DNA of 64,000 bases from Vibrio europaeus. GTDB taxonomy: Bacteria; Pseudomonadota; Gammaproteobacteria; Enterobacterales; Vibrionaceae. The DNA is taken from contig NZ_LUAX01000005.1 of the NCBI RefSeq assembly GCF_001695575.1, positions 1 to 64,000 on the forward strand, given 5' to 3'. Below, in pieces: positions 36,167-47,100 of this stretch (position 1 is its first letter; each line of letters begins with the position of its first letter). The notes beneath the pieces were generated by a model, which was not told the origin of the DNA, did not search any database, and was given only the letters and a program-made list of their open reading frames with translations. Both the position numbers and the translations under genes were made by a program.

Positions 36167-37882
36167 TTACGCCGTTTTTACTTCTTCTCTTAAGCCCGTA
36201 AATTCAGGCATTAAAGAAATCAGTTGCTTACTATATTCGTGCTGAGGTGATCTAAACAGCTGCTCGGTAGGCGCCACTTCCAGCAGCGTCCCCATCTGCA
36301 TCACACCCACTCGGTCGCACATCTGGCGAATAACGGGTAAATCGTGACTAATAAACAGCATGGTTAGATTTAACTCATCTTGTAAATCTTTTAGCAGATT
36401 AAGAATTTGCGCTTGTACCGACACATCCAATGCTGAAGTCGGTTCATCACAAATCAGTAGACGCGGGCGTGTCGCAAGTGCACGTGCAATCGAAATACGC
36501 TGACGCTGACCACCAGAAAATTCGTGCGGGTATTTCACCCCTGCCATTGTGCCCAGACCAACGTGATCAAGTAGATCGTTGACGATCTGACGTGTTTCAG
36601 TTTCGCTATTGGTCAGCTTATGGAATCGGATAGGTTCCGCGATGATGTCAAATATCTTCATACGCGGGTTCATTGAAGTATAAGGGTTTTGGAACACCAT
36701 CTGCATTTGACGGCGCAGTGGGCGACGCTCTTTCTCTGATTTCAGAGATGTTAGGTCGATTCCTTCAAAAGTTACCTTGCCCGAGTTCGGCGCATACAAG
36801 CCTGCGATCACTCGTGCTATGGTCGATTTACCAGAACCCGACTCACCAACAAGACCGAAAGTTTCACCTTCATAGACTTCAAAGCTGACATTGTTAGAAG
36901 CTTGGACATATTCACGACGACTTTCGAACAGGGAATCTTTCGTCACAAAGCGTAGATTCACGTTCTCAACATTGAGTAACGAACCTGTGTAATCGCGGTG
37001 GTCTTGGCTTTGACCTAGCCAGTGTTTTTTCACATCGAGTGGCTCCATCTCGTGGGCTTCTTCGATGTAGCTAACCAGTGGGAAGCGATCAAGCTTCATA
37101 TCAGAGCGAGGTACCGCAGAAATGAGACTGCGTGTGTAGGAATGATCTGGGTCGCCTAGTACTTTCGCCGTTGGGCCAAACTCAACCAAATCACCTCGAT
37201 ACATAACCGCAACACGATCCGTTACGTTGGAAACAACCCCCATATCGTGGGTAACCAACATACAGCCAACATTGTTCTTGATACACAACTCGCGGATCAA
37301 ACTCAGAATCTGGTCTTGGATAGACACATCCAATGCAGTGGTCGGTTCATCAGCAATAATCAGATCAGGCTCACCCGCCAAAGCAATCGCGATGACCACA
37401 CGCTGACGCATACCACCTGAAAACTGGTGTGGGTACTGCTTTAAACGGTTCTCTGGTTGAGGAATGCCTACTTGCTGCATTAAAGAGAGCGCGCGCTGAT
37501 ACGCCTCTTGATCAGATACCTTCATATTGGCATGAATGGTTTCTTTGAGTTGATGCTCAACGGTAAAAAGTGGGTTTAGAGAAGTCATTGGATCTTGGAA
37601 GATAAATCCAATTTTAGAACCTCGAACGCTGCGCATCTGTTCTGGGGTTAAACCAGAGATCTGCTCACCGTCTAAGTAAACATCGCCACTTGCGATACGA
37701 CCAGGTGGGCTCAGCAAATCAATGACCGCATTACCAACGGTCGACTTACCGGCACCAGACTCGCCAACAACACCGACGATCTCTCCACGTTCAATATTAA
37801 AGGAGAGTGATTTAACTGCGGCATGAACACCATGACGCGAAGGGTACTCTATTCGAAGATTTTTAACTTCTAAAAGTGACAT
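36167..37882 (-). CDS. Fused double ABC ATPase of the peptide transporter (DppD-DppF type)
   Basis: 571 aa from ATG 37882 (MSLLEVKNLRIEYPSR); an open frame extends 24 codons upstream but lacks a better signal. Two ABC modules are fused. First: Walker A GVVGESGAGKST, signature FSGGMRQRV, Walker B LIIADEPTTALDVS. Second: GLVGESGSGKST, FSGGQRQRISIARAL, LLICDEPTSALDVS. Usually DppD and DppF are separate genes; fused forms also occur widely (GsiA-like). It energises import through the two downstream permeases. First gene of the operon; its start lies about 60 bp from an inverted repeat (37943-37959). Confidence 0.93.
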   Translation of the reverse strand: MSLLEVKNLRIEYPSRHGVHAAVKSLSFNIERGEIVGVVGESGAGKSTVGNAVIDLLSPPGRIASGDVYLDGEQISGLTPEQMRSVRGSKIGFIFQDPMTSLNPLFTVEHQLKETIHANMKVSDQEAYQRALSLMQQVGIPQPENRLKQYPHQFSGGMRQRVVIAIALAGEPDLIIADEPTTALDVSIQDQILSLIRELCIKNNVGCMLVTHDMGVVSNVTDRVAVMYRGDLVEFGPTAKVLGDPDHSYTRSLISAVPRSDMKLDRFPLVSYIEEAHEMEPLDVKKHWLGQSQDHRDYTGSLLNVENVNLRFVTKDSLFESRREYVQASNNVSFEVYEGETFGLVGESGSGKSTIARVIAGLYAPNSGKVTFEGIDLTSLKSEKERRPLRRQMQMVFQNPYTSMNPRMKIFDIIAEPIRFHKLTNSETETRQIVNDLLDHVGLGTMAGVKYPHEFSGGQRQRISIARALATRPRLLICDEPTSALDVSVQAQILNLLKDLQDELNLTMLFISHDLPVIRQMCDRVGVMQMGTLLEVAPTEQLFRSPQHEYSKQLISLMPEFTGLREEVKTA

Positions 37883-37942
37883 TACCAGACCTCTACTGCT
37901 TCGGCAGCTTTCTGCCCTGTCTGAAAAGTGAATCCATTCGAA

Positions 37943-37959
37943 CCAGAATATCATTCTGG
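37943..37959. promoter_or_regulatory. Inverted repeat upstream of the ABC operon
   Basis: CCAGAAT-atc-ATTCTGG, a perfect 7-bp half-site palindrome 61-77 bp upstream of the ATPase start. Size and position suit a dimeric repressor, but the factor is unknown. Confidence 0.4.
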
Positions 37960-38400
37960 CAAATTACAAGGTCATCAATTTGGCAAAAAATTCACAGAAA
38001 AGCAACAAAGATAGGATAAAAAGTCGAGTTCGAACAAAAACCAAGCAGCATAGCAAAATAAATATGCAATAGAGCTATATCTTCCATTGGTCATACCTGC
38101 GCCACAAATACACCCCAGACCAATAAAAACGTAACTTTTCGTTATTTCACATGGTATTTAGTTATAACCAAAATAGAATAACCATTCAGTCATTCAAACC
38201 CCTTTACCATTAACAAATTTAAAACATAGCTCCAAATATATGTTTAAATAAGGTCATTTAGTCCATCTAATTTCAATTATACAGAATTAAATTAAGACAA
38301 AAGCCCTGATTGGCAAATCTATTATCTGCAGTTTTTATTACCTTACTGAAGCTAGTTAATGCTTAAGTATGAGGGATGCTAAAGAACTGGAGAACTGGAG
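37960..38400. other. A/T-rich gene-free region upstream of the peptide transporter
   Basis: No open frame with start and ribosome-binding site on either strand. It probably contains the promoter of the minus-strand transporter operon. At the right end three copies of an 8-bp repeat GAACTGGA start (38386-38411). Confidence 0.5.
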
Positions 38401-38582
38401 AACTGGAGAAAGTTTGTAGGAATAGAATCAAGTGACAACTCTTGTTCATTAAATTTTTTGTCATCCTCAAGAGCGAGGAACGAGAGAATTGGGGATCTCA
38501 TGGCAAATATTTATCTCGCAAGGCGTAGCCCGATCCCGTTTTCCAGAAGCGCAGCGTTCTATAGGGCGTAGCCCGTTCCAAA
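38386..38582. repeat. Dispersed intergenic repeat element, copy 1
   Basis: Three copies of the 8-mer GAACTGGA are followed after about 100 bp by AAGGCGTAGCCCGATCC, TTCCAG, AGCGCAGCGTTCTATAGG and GCGTAGCCCGTTCC. The same order of blocks recurs at 47823-48076. See findings. Confidence 0.7.
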
Positions 38583-38586
38583 ATGC

Positions 38587-38640
38587 AAAAAGCCTCGTCA
38601 TTTCTGACGAGGCTTTCTAATAGTAATTCGGTGAAGAGCA
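38587..38640 (-). pseudogene. Ghost of a tRNA-Pro 3' end with its terminator
   Basis: A terminator-like stem AAAGCCTCGTCA / TGACGAGGCTTT (38589-38600 with 38605-38616) is followed by TAATAGTAATT and then CGGTGAAGAG (38631-38640). The last ten bases equal the 3' acceptor/T-arm part of the tRNA-Pro genes nearby, and the spacing from stem to CGGTGAAGAG mirrors the real terminator/tRNA-Pro junction at 38704-38750. Confidence 0.55.
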
Positions 38641-38700
38641 TATTTTGAACATCAGGCGAACCCCACTGTGGGTTCAAACTAAAGCTCAAACGCTAGAAAG

Positions 38701-38732
38701 TAAAAAGCCCTAGTCTTTCGACTAGGGCTTTA
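38701..38732 (-). terminator. Terminator of the tRNA operon
   Basis: Stem AAAGCCCTAGT / ACTAGGGCTTT (38704-38714 with 38721-38731) with a T run on the minus strand, 5 bp beyond the last tRNA-Pro. Confidence 0.88.
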
Positions 38733-38736
38733 ATAG

Positions 38737-38813
<77 letters not shown>

Positions 38814-38876
38814 ACTTGTGTTTTGTTCTGACTTATCAGAACAGGAAACCTAAGTTACCTAAGTTACCTAAATAAA

Positions 38877-38953
38877 TGGGGTGGCTAACGGGACTTGAAC
38901 CCGCGACAACTGGAATCACAATCCAGGGCTCTACCAACTGAGCTATAGCCACC
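38877..38953 (-). tRNA. tRNA-His (GUG), distal copy
   Basis: 77 nt with the extra 5' G (position -1) and encoded CCA. Anticodon arm CTGGATTGTGATTCCAG gives GTG. The sequence GGTGGCTATAGCTCAGTTGG is the typical gammaproteobacterial tRNA-His start. Confidence 0.95.
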
Positions 38954-38998
38954 ACTGGCTTTGCCTTTGTTTACCGCTATTCGCGTTAAACTAAATAG

Positions 38999-39075
<77 letters not shown>

Positions 39076-39114
39076 ACGAATTATTTTTTTACTTGGTTGA
39101 CGTTATAGAGGGTT

Positions 39115-39178
39115 AACCCTCTGGTCCCGCTTATTCCAAGAGCCGAGATGCGCTACAAAAAACGCGATTCACCGACTT
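39115..39178 (-). pseudogene. Degenerate tRNA-Pro pseudogene
   Basis: On the plus strand CCCTCTGGTCCC (39116-39127) and then GAGATGCGCTAC and GATTCACCGACTTATG match the T-arm side, D-arm side and 5' acceptor of the neighbouring tRNA-Pro genes, including flanking bases (ACTTATGTTTT versus ACTTGTGTTTT). The anticodon arm is scrambled and the 3' acceptor is lost, so it cannot fold as a tRNA. Confidence 0.75.
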
Positions 39179-39228
39179 ATGTTTTATCTCGAATTTCATC
39201 AAGAATGGGAGCAGTGCTACCAGAATAA

Positions 39229-39305
39229 TGGGGTGGCTAACGGGACTTGAACCCGCGACAACTGGAATCACAATCCAGGGCTCTACCAACTGAGCTATAG
39301 CCACC
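39229..39305 (-). tRNA. tRNA-His (GUG), proximal copy
   Basis: Same 77-nt sequence as the copy at 38877-38953, anticodon GTG. It lies between tRNA-Arg and the tRNA-Pro pseudogene. Confidence 0.95.
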
Positions 39306-39338
39306 ACTGAAATTTTTACCGATATACCTTTAGGCGAA

Positions 39339-39415
<77 letters not shown>

Positions 39416-39571
39416 ATGCCCTATCGGCGGAGTGGAATAATACGTATATCACACTATGCCGTCTAGTACTTTTTCAACTTTTTTTATCGTTTGGTGCCTT
39501 TTTCGGCAATTAAAGTGTGATAAACCCCTATTTCCCATTAGATACCCCCCTGAAAGCGGGTAACTTGTTGT

Positions 39572-39599
39572 TTATTGCAACAACTTAACAGGATATAAT
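39572..39599 (+). promoter_or_regulatory. Predicted promoter of cytochrome c5
   Basis: TTATTG (39572-39577), 16 bp, TATAAT (39594-39599). The message would carry a leader of about 108 nt with a small stem GTAAG-CACGAA-CTTAC just before the ribosome-binding site. Confidence 0.55.
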
Positions 39600-39713
39600 C
39601 ACCCATTATTTACATTGATTTAACAGCCAACCACGCTTTTTGGCAAGGTCTAACTGTTGGTCAAGCCACACTCTAATAATGGGTAAGCACGAACTTACCT
39701 TCAGGAATGTAAA

Positions 39714-40136
39714 GTGAGTTTAATGGATATGTCTCGAAAAATGTTAACCGCTTTGGTCGCTGCGATCACTTTTTCTAGCGCCACTTTTGCAGCAAATGTA
39801 AGCCAAGAAGAATATGATGCAATTGCAGAACGTATTAAGCCTGTTGGTGGTGTTTACCTAGCAGGTGCCGAGCCCGTTAAAGCAGAGCCAACAGGCCCTC
39901 GTGATGGTGCAACGGTTTACGGTACTTTCTGTATTGCGTGTCACGCATCTGGTGTCAGCGGCGCACCTAAAACTGGTGATGCTGGTGACTGGTCACCAAG
40001 AATCGCTCAAGGCCGAGATGTGCTAAACAACCACGCAATTAACGGCTTTAATGCAATGCCAGCGAAAGGTTCATGTATGGACTGTTCAGATGATGAAATC
40101 ATCGCGGCAATCGACCATATGATTGAAGGGCTATAA
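39714..40136 (+). CDS. Cytochrome c5 family protein
   Basis: 140 aa from GTG 39714, chosen because AGGA lies 7 nt upstream; an ATG three codons later is the alternative. Signal peptide (KMLTALVAAITFSSATFAAN) then one class-I c-type haem domain: CIACH (about residues 73-77) and the axial Met in FNAMPAKGSCMDCSDDE. The extra Cys pair CMDC in the C-terminal helix is typical of cytochrome c5 and forms a disulfide. It acts as a periplasmic electron carrier, probably to a terminal oxidase. Single-gene unit. Confidence 0.9.
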   Translation: MSLMDMSRKMLTALVAAITFSSATFAANVSQEEYDAIAERIKPVGGVYLAGAEPVKAEPTGPRDGATVYGTFCIACHASGVSGAPKTGDAGDWSPRIAQGRDVLNNHAINGFNAMPAKGSCMDCSDDEIIAAIDHMIEGL

Positions 40137-40158
40137 GTTCCCTCTATATATAGAGAGA

Positions 40159-40187
40159 AAAGGCTTGGTTTAAACCAAGCCTTTTTC
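40159..40187. terminator. Bidirectional terminator between cytochrome c5 and rep
   Basis: Stem AAAGGCTTGGTTT / AAACCAAGCCTTT, almost without loop, with A and T runs on either side. Confidence 0.88.
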
Positions 40188-40202
40188 ATATCTGCCATTC
40201 TA

Positions 40203-42221
40203 TTACTTCTTGTTGAACATCGATCTCAAGTTAGCAATATGTGCTTGGCCTTTCGCCATACGCTCTTCCTGCGTCACCGGCTTCTTAGCTTGTTCCCATT
40301 CCACATCATCAAATGGCAACTCATCGAGAAAACGACTTTGCGTCGGCTTAATTAACTCACCAAACTGACGGCGCTCTTTACACATGGTAAAGGTCAGTTC
40401 TCGCTGCGCCCGTGTGATGCCAACGTACATTAAGCGGCGCTCTTCCTCGACATTCTCTTCATCGATACTGGTTTGGTGCGGTAAGATCCCTTCTTCTGTT
40501 CCTATCAGATAGACGTAAGGAAACTCCAGACCTTTAGAAGCATGTAACGTCATCAATTGAACCGCATCGCTATCTTCGTCCTCTTCGCCTCGTTCCATCA
40601 TATCGCGTAACGTCAGGCGCTGAACCACCTCTTTAATGCTCTTCTCTTCTTGGTCATAGTTATCCCCTTCAAGGTCAGCCACAATCCAAGAGTACAGATC
40701 AGACACATTTTTCATACGCATTTCAGCCGCTTTCGGGCTAGAGGATGTTTCGTATAACCAATCTTCGTAATTGATATCACGCACTAACGAGCGCACCGCT
40801 TCCACGGTATCACCACGCTCCGCTTGATCGGCAATTTTAACTAGCCAAGCGGTGAAGCGGCGTAAGTTCTCTAACCCACGCCCACTCAACGACTGCTCCA
40901 AGCCTAACTCAAAACTGGCTTCAAATAGGCTTTTGCCACGCATATTGGCGTAACTGCCCAGTTTTTCTAACGTTACTGGGCCAATTTCACGTCTTGGCGT
41001 GTTAACAATACGCAGAAATGCGTTGTCATCATCTGGGTTAACCAAGACACGCAAATACGCCATGATGTCTTTGATCTCAGCGCGAGCAAAAAACGAGGTG
41101 CCCCCTGATAACTTGTATGGCACCCGGTTCTGCATCAAAGACTTTTCAATCAGACGCGATTGGTGGTTACCACGATACAAAACCGCATAATCTTTATAGT
41201 CCGTGCGATTAAGGAATTTGTGCGCAATAAGCTCACCGGTCACTCGCTCTGCTTCATGCTCTTCATTTTTTGCTAGCAGGACTTTGAGCTTTTCACCGTC
41301 AGGAATTTCTGAGAACAGGGACTTCTCATACACGTGTGGGTTGTTGGCGATCAGAATATTGGCAGCGCGCAAGATACGACTGGTTGAGCGATAGTTTTGC
41401 TCAAGCTTTATCAGGCGCAGATTTGGGTAGTCCTCACCCAACAGCACCAAGTTTTGCGGCTTTGCCCCACGCCAAGAGTAGATTGACTGGTCGTCATCCC
41501 CTACTACGGTTAATCGGCCTCGTTCGCCGACAATCAGTTTAACCAGATCGTATTGACTGGTATTGGTATCTTGGTATTCATCCACCAACAGGTAGCGAAT
41601 ACGATTTTGCCAGCGCTGACGAACTTCCTCATTAGTACGCAGTAGCAGCACAGGTAATGAGATTAAATCGTCAAAATCAAGCGCGTTGTACGCTTTCATC
41701 TGTTTCTGATACATCTCAAAACAGAAGGCAAACAACTGTTGCTGCTCACCTTTTGCCTGCGCTTTGGCTTGCTCAGGCGTAAGCATGTCGTTTTTCCAGT
41801 TGGAAATGGTGCTGAGTAATTGACGTAATAAGTCTTTATCGCCATCAAGCTGTTTTTCTGTCAGCTCTTTGAGCAGCGCCATTTGGTCTTGGTCATCAAA
41901 CAGTGAAAAGCCTGCTTTGAGGCCTAATGACTTATATTCACGCTTAATAATGTTGAGACCAAGAGTATGAAAGGTTGAGACCATTAAACCTTTTGATTCA
42001 TTTTTGCCTAGGGTCTGACCAACACGCTCTTTCATTTCACGTGCCGCTTTGTTGGTAAAGGTTACCGCGGCAATGTTACGTGCCTTGTAGCCACACTGCT
42101 GAACCAGATAAGCAATTTTGTTGGTGATAACACGCGTCTTACCTGAGCCAGCACCAGCTAGCACCAAGCATGGGCCTGACACGTATTTTACTGCTTCATC
42201 TTGATTGGGGTTCAGCTTCAT
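40203..42221 (-). CDS. rep: ATP-dependent DNA helicase Rep
   Basis: 672 aa from ATG 42221 ([20 protein letters not shown]), matching the E. coli Rep start (673 aa); an in-frame ATG 28 codons upstream is not conserved. Rep is a 3'-5' superfamily-1 helicase that clears proteins ahead of the replication fork. Motifs: [80 protein letters not shown] and [11 protein letters not shown]. It differs from the uvrD paralogue at 18743 in the Rep-specific stretches ([26 protein letters not shown]). Confidence 0.96.
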   Translation of the reverse strand: MKLNPNQDEAVKYVSGPCLVLAGAGSGKTRVITNKIAYLVQQCGYKARNIAAVTFTNKAAREMKERVGQTLGKNESKGLMVSTFHTLGLNIIKREYKSLGLKAGFSLFDDQDQMALLKELTEKQLDGDKDLLRQLLSTISNWKNDMLTPEQAKAQAKGEQQQLFAFCFEMYQKQMKAYNALDFDDLISLPVLLLRTNEEVRQRWQNRIRYLLVDEYQDTNTSQYDLVKLIVGERGRLTVVGDDDQSIYSWRGAKPQNLVLLGEDYPNLRLIKLEQNYRSTSRILRAANILIANNPHVYEKSLFSEIPDGEKLKVLLAKNEEHEAERVTGELIAHKFLNRTDYKDYAVLYRGNHQSRLIEKSLMQNRVPYKLSGGTSFFARAEIKDIMAYLRVLVNPDDDNAFLRIVNTPRREIGPVTLEKLGSYANMRGKSLFEASFELGLEQSLSGRGLENLRRFTAWLVKIADQAERGDTVEAVRSLVRDINYEDWLYETSSSPKAAEMRMKNVSDLYSWIVADLEGDNYDQEEKSIKEVVQRLTLRDMMERGEEDEDSDAVQLMTLHASKGLEFPYVYLIGTEEGILPHQTSIDEENVEEERRLMYVGITRAQRELTFTMCKERRQFGELIKPTQSRFLDELPFDDVEWEQAKKPVTQEERMAKGQAHIANLRSMFNKK

Positions 42222-42392
42222 GTTCGTCTCAACGATTGGAAAAGGTGGCGCATATAATAATAGTGCAATAGGCAGATTGCTATGTTTATACCTATCCCTC
42301 ATCAAGCTAAATATTTATCGACTAATATGAATAACAACTTTTTTCATAAATCATGTCATTAACAGTTTCATATTTGATGACTTCTTAGGCTA

Positions 42393-42416
42393 TAATGAAT
42401 GAACGTTCATTCATTA
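42393..42416. promoter_or_regulatory. 24-bp perfect palindrome, operator of the vexRAB-like operon
   Basis: The half-site TAATGAATGAAC is followed by its exact complement. It overlaps a TATAAT (42391-42396) and lies 35 bp before the TetR-family start. This is the expected position for autorepression by the adjacent regulator. Confidence 0.75.
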
Positions 42417-42450
42417 ACCCACTATATGTAGACTGTCTGGTTCTCGTCAC

Positions 42451-43017
42451 ATGATAGATAAAAGACAAAAAATTATAGATGCCGCTGAAAAACTGATTGC
42501 AGAATCAGGCTTTCAGGGACTTTCTATGCATAAGTTGGCCAAGGAAGCTGGGGTCGCAGCAGGAACGATTTATCGCTACTTCTCTGACAAAGAAGATTTA
42601 TTGCAACAAGTTCGATTAGCGGTCATACAGCGTAATGCAGGTTTAATTCAGCATGGCGTAGAAGATTCTATGACCCTAAAACAACGATTTCGCAAAATGT
42701 GGTTAAACATTTTCGATCTCTCGGGGTCAAACATCGGCAACTTAAAGAATCGTGCTCAGTACGACTCTTTACCTTGCGTCCGAAGCCATGAAACGAAAGA
42801 GATCGAACGCAAGATGTTTAGCAAAGTGGATCAACTCTTCACAGAAGGGCGAGATCAAGGGGTATTTAAACCCTTAGATAACCCAGTGTTGGCTGCACTT
42901 AGTTTAGAAGTCAGTGTCACTCTGGCACGTAAGCAATCTCTCGGATATTACCAGCTTGACCAAGAAGCCATTGATGCGGCTATCGAAGCGAGTTGGGATG
43001 CGATTATCAAACACTAA
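42451..43017 (+). CDS. vexR: TetR-family repressor of an RND efflux operon (VexR-like)
   Basis: 188 aa. N-terminal TetR helix-turn-helix (about 8-55): KIIDAAEKLIAESGFQGLSMHKLAKEAGVAAGTIYRYFSDKEDLL. The C-terminal ligand-binding part is helical. It is the first gene of a unit with the membrane-fusion and RND genes, 18 bp before the former. A perfect palindrome overlaps the promoter. In V. cholerae vexRAB, close to ilvC, controls bile-salt and drug efflux; the same context (ilvC, cytochrome c5) supports orthology, though the sequence was not compared directly. Confidence 0.8.
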   Translation: MIDKRQKIIDAAEKLIAESGFQGLSMHKLAKEAGVAAGTIYRYFSDKEDLLQQVRLAVIQRNAGLIQHGVEDSMTLKQRFRKMWLNIFDLSGSNIGNLKNRAQYDSLPCVRSHETKEIERKMFSKVDQLFTEGRDQGVFKPLDNPVLAALSLEVSVTLARKQSLGYYQLDQEAIDAAIEASWDAIIKH

Positions 43018-43035
43018 TTTGGAGTTCTAATCAGA

Positions 43036-44142
43036 ATGAAAAAGTGGACTTTCTTTATGTTACTTATCGCGATACTGCTGTTTGGCAGTGTGATAGGTTT
43101 CAATTTATTCAAACAACAGAAGATCGCTGAATACATGGCGAATCGTCCTGAGCCAGAGTTTCCTGTCACGGTTACAGAAGTAAGCCCTGTCGATTGGGTG
43201 CCTGTGATTGAAGCGATCGGCTTCATCGAACCTAACCAAGGTGTCACCATTGCTAACGAAACAAGCGGTGTGATTGACAAGATTGCTTTTGAGTCTGGTA
43301 CTCAGGTTGAAGAAGGCCAACCATTGGTTTTGCTTGACTCTGATGTAGAGAAAGCCAACCTTAAGAGCTCGCAAGCTAAGCTACCGGCTGCCGAAGCTAA
43401 GTACAAACGCTACCAAGGCCTTTACAAGAAAGGTTCTATTTCAAAAGAAGCGTATGACGAAGCAGAAGCGAACTACTTCTCGCTTAAAGCAGATATTGAA
43501 AGCCTAAAAGCTTCAATTGACCGTCGTGAAATCAAAGCACCATTTGCAGGTGTGGTTGGTATCCGTAATGTTTACCTAGGCCAATACCTACAGTCAGGTA
43601 CCGACATTGTTCGCCTAGAAGACACAAGTGTTATGCGCCTGCGCTTCACAGTGCCACAGACGGATATTTCACGTATCTCGCTTGATCAAGAAGTCGATAT
43701 CTTCGTCGATGCTTTCCCAGAAAAACCATTTAAAGGTTCTATTGCAGCGATCGAGCCTGCGGTAAACATTCAAAGTGGTCTGATTCAGGTACAAGCCGAT
43801 ATCCCGAACAGCGACGGTAAGCTACGTAGTGGTATGTTTGCTCGCGCAAATATCATTCTGCCTAAACTAGAAAACCAAGTAACGCTACCTCAAACAGCCA
43901 TTACTTTCACGCTATACGGTGACAACGTGTACATCATTAGCGAAGAAAATGGCGAGAAGCGCGTTAAGCAACAAGTGGTTAAAGTAGGTGAACGTACTAA
44001 AGATATCGCTCACATCCTTGAAGGTGTTAAAGCCGGTGATGTAGTAGTGACTTCTGGTCAGGTTCGTCTAAGTAACGACGCTAAAGTTCGTGTAGTAGAA
44101 AGCGATGCGACTACTCCACCAGCTGAAACACCAATGCTGTAA
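43036..44142 (+). CDS. vexA: RND efflux periplasmic adaptor (VexA-like)
   Basis: 368 aa membrane-fusion protein. An N-terminal hydrophobic helix (about 4-22) anchors it; then lipoyl/barrel-sandwich halves (for example GVIDKIAFESGTQVEEGQPLVLLDS and APFAGVVGIRNVYLGQYL) flanking a helical hairpin (about 98-155), a beta-barrel and a membrane-proximal domain. GGAG precedes the ATG. It bridges the RND pump to an outer-membrane TolC-type channel, which is not encoded here. Confidence 0.87.
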   Translation: MKKWTFFMLLIAILLFGSVIGFNLFKQQKIAEYMANRPEPEFPVTVTEVSPVDWVPVIEAIGFIEPNQGVTIANETSGVIDKIAFESGTQVEEGQPLVLLDSDVEKANLKSSQAKLPAAEAKYKRYQGLYKKGSISKEAYDEAEANYFSLKADIESLKASIDRREIKAPFAGVVGIRNVYLGQYLQSGTDIVRLEDTSVMRLRFTVPQTDISRISLDQEVDIFVDAFPEKPFKGSIAAIEPAVNIQSGLIQVQADIPNSDGKLRSGMFARANIILPKLENQVTLPQTAITFTLYGDNVYIISEENGEKRVKQQVVKVGERTKDIAHILEGVKAGDVVVTSGQVRLSNDAKVRVVESDATTPPAETPML

Positions 44143-44153
44143 TTGGAGGCCTC

Positions 44154-47100
44154 ATGCGCTTTACTGATGTTTTTATTAAACGTCCAGTTTTAGCGGTATC
44201 GATCAGTTTCTTGATCGCCCTGCTTGGTCTCCAAGCGGTGTTCAAGATGCAGGTTCGTGAATACCCTGAAATGACAAATACTGTTGTCACCGTAGATACC
44301 AGTTACTACGGTGCGAGTGCCGACTTGATCCAAGGCTTTATTACTCAGCCACTGGAGCAAGCGGTCGCACAGGCAGACAACATAGACTATATGACTTCTT
44401 CTTCGGTACTGGGTAAATCAACCATTACCGTCAACATGAAGCTCAATACCGACCCGAATGCGGCGCTGTCTGACATACTGGCGAAGACTAACTCGGTTCG
44501 CTCTCAACTTCCAAAAGAAGCGGAAGACCCAACCGTAACCATGTCGACAGGTTCAACAACGGCGGTACTCTACATTGGTTTCACCAGTGACGAGCTATCA
44601 TCAAGCCAAATTACCGATTACCTAGAACGTGTAATCAACCCGCAGCTCTTCACTGTTAACGGTGTGTCTAAGGTTGACCTCTATGGTGGTATGAAATACG
44701 CACTGCGTGTTTGGCTAGACCCTGCCAAGATGGCGGCACTAGGCTTGACCGCAACCGATGTAATGAATGTACTTAATGCCAATAACTACCAGTCAGCGAC
44801 TGGCCAGGCAATTGGTGAGTTCGTACTTTACAACGGTAGCGCAGATACTCAGGTATCTAACGTAGAAGAGCTATCTAACCTAGTTGTAAGCACGGACGAA
44901 GGCGATGTAACTCGTTTGAGTGATATTGCTAAAGTAACACTAGAGAAGAGCCACGACGTTTACCGTGCAAGTGCTAACGGACAAGAGGCAGTGGTTGCCG
45001 CTATCAACGCAGCGCCAAGTGCTAACCCAATCAACATCGCAGCCGATGTACTTGATTTGCTACCTCAATTAGAGCGTAACCTGCCAAGTACCATCAAGAT
45101 GAACGTGATGTACGACTCAACGATTGCGATTAACGAGTCGATTAACGAAGTAATCAAAACGATTGTTGAAGCAGCACTGATCGTACTAGTGGTTATTACC
45201 CTGTTCCTAGGTTCATTCCGCGCGGTAATCATCCCTATCGTTACTATCCCACTGTCTCTGATTGGCGTGGCAATGGTCATGCAAGCGATGGGCTTCTCAT
45301 GGAACCTGATGACGCTACTGGCAATGGTACTCGCCATCGGTCTAGTAGTTGATGATGCGATCGTTGTACTGGAAAACGTCGACCGTCACATCAAACTGGG
45401 TGAGTCACCATTCCGCGCTGCGATTATTGGTACTCGTGAAATTGCCGTCCCTGTTATCGCCATGACGCTCACGTTGGGTGCGGTATATGCACCAATTGCC
45501 TTGATGGGTGGTATTACTGGCTCGCTGTTTAAAGAGTTCGCTTTAACCCTCGCGGGATCTGTATTTGTCTCCGGTATTGTGGCACTAACTCTTTCACCTA
45601 TGATGTGTTCAAAGATGCTTAAGGCCAATGAAGAGCCAAGCAAATTTGAGACCAAAGTACATAGCGTGCTTGATGGAATGACTAACCGCTACGCGAAAAT
45701 GCTTGGCGCAGTTATGCAGCATCGCCCTGTAGTGATTGCTTTCGCTATCATCGTATTCGCTAGCTTACCGATGCTGTTTAAGTTCATCCCAAGTGAACTG
45801 GCACCATCGGAAGATAAAGGCGTAGTGATGCTGATGGGTACAGCCCCATCAAACGCGAACTTGGACTTCATGCAAAACACCATGAATGACGTCAACAAGA
45901 TTCTGTCTGATCAGCCAGAAGTTGCGTTTGCACAGGTGTTCACTGGTGTACCAAACTCAAACCAAGCATTTGGTATTGCCTCTATGGTGCCTTGGAGTGA
46001 GCGTGAAGCCAGTCAGTCTGAAGTTGCAAACCGAGTAGGTGGATTAGTATCGAACGTACCTGGTATGGCAGTAACAGCATTCCAGATGCCAGAACTGCCA
46101 GGTGCAGGTTCAGGTCTACCAATTCAGTTTGTTATCACAACGCCAAATGCGTTTGAAAGCTTGTTTGCAGTCACCACTGACATTCTGACTGAAGTACAAA
46201 CTAACCCGCTTTTCGTTTATTCAGATCTCGACCTGAACTACGACTCTGCGACGATGAAAATCAGCATCGACAAAGATAAAGCAGGTGCGTACGGCGTGAC
46301 CATGCAAGATATCGGTATTACGCTAAGTACAATGATGGCAGATGGCTACGTAAACCGTATCGACCTTAACGGACGCTCGTACGAAGTTATTCCTCAGGTA
46401 GAGCGTAAGTGGCGTCTAAACCCAGAGTCGATGAACAACTTCTACGTCAAAGCAGCTGACGGTAAAGCAGTACCACTGGGTAGCTTGATTACGATTGATG
46501 TTGTCGCAGAGCCTCGTTCACTGCCTCACTTCAACCAGCTAAACTCAGCAACCATTGGTGCGGTTCCAGCTCCTGGTGCGGCTATGGGTGATGCAATTGC
46601 ATGGTTTGAAGACATTGCAGCAAGCAAACTACCAAGCGGTTACAACCATGACTACATGGGTGAAGCTCGTCAGTACGTAACAGAAGGTAGCGCTTTATAC
46701 GCAACATTCGGTCTGGCACTGGCAATCATCTTCTTGGTACTGGCAATTCAGTTCGAGTCACTGAAAGACCCATTGGTTATCATGGTTTCTGTACCACTGG
46801 CGATCTGTGGTGCCTTGATTGCTCTAGCTTGGGGTGCAGCTACAATGAACATCTACTCTCAGGTAGGTCTGATTACTCTGGTTGGTCTTATCACCAAGCA
46901 CGGTATCTTGATCTGTGAGGTAGCGAAAGAAGAGCAGCTACACAACAAACTGAGCAAGACTGAAGCGGTAATGGAAGCAGCGAAAGTTCGTCTGCGCCCT
47001 ATACTGATGACAACAGCAGCGATGATTGCTGGTCTTATCCCGCTAATGTACGCAACAGGTGCAGGTGCAGCTCAGCGCTTTAGTATCGGTATTGTAATCG

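Noticed and set aside
38498-38689. Short open frame upstream of the tRNA operon
   Set aside because: It lies across the dispersed repeat and the tRNA ghost; no Shine-Dalgarno and no recognisable protein.
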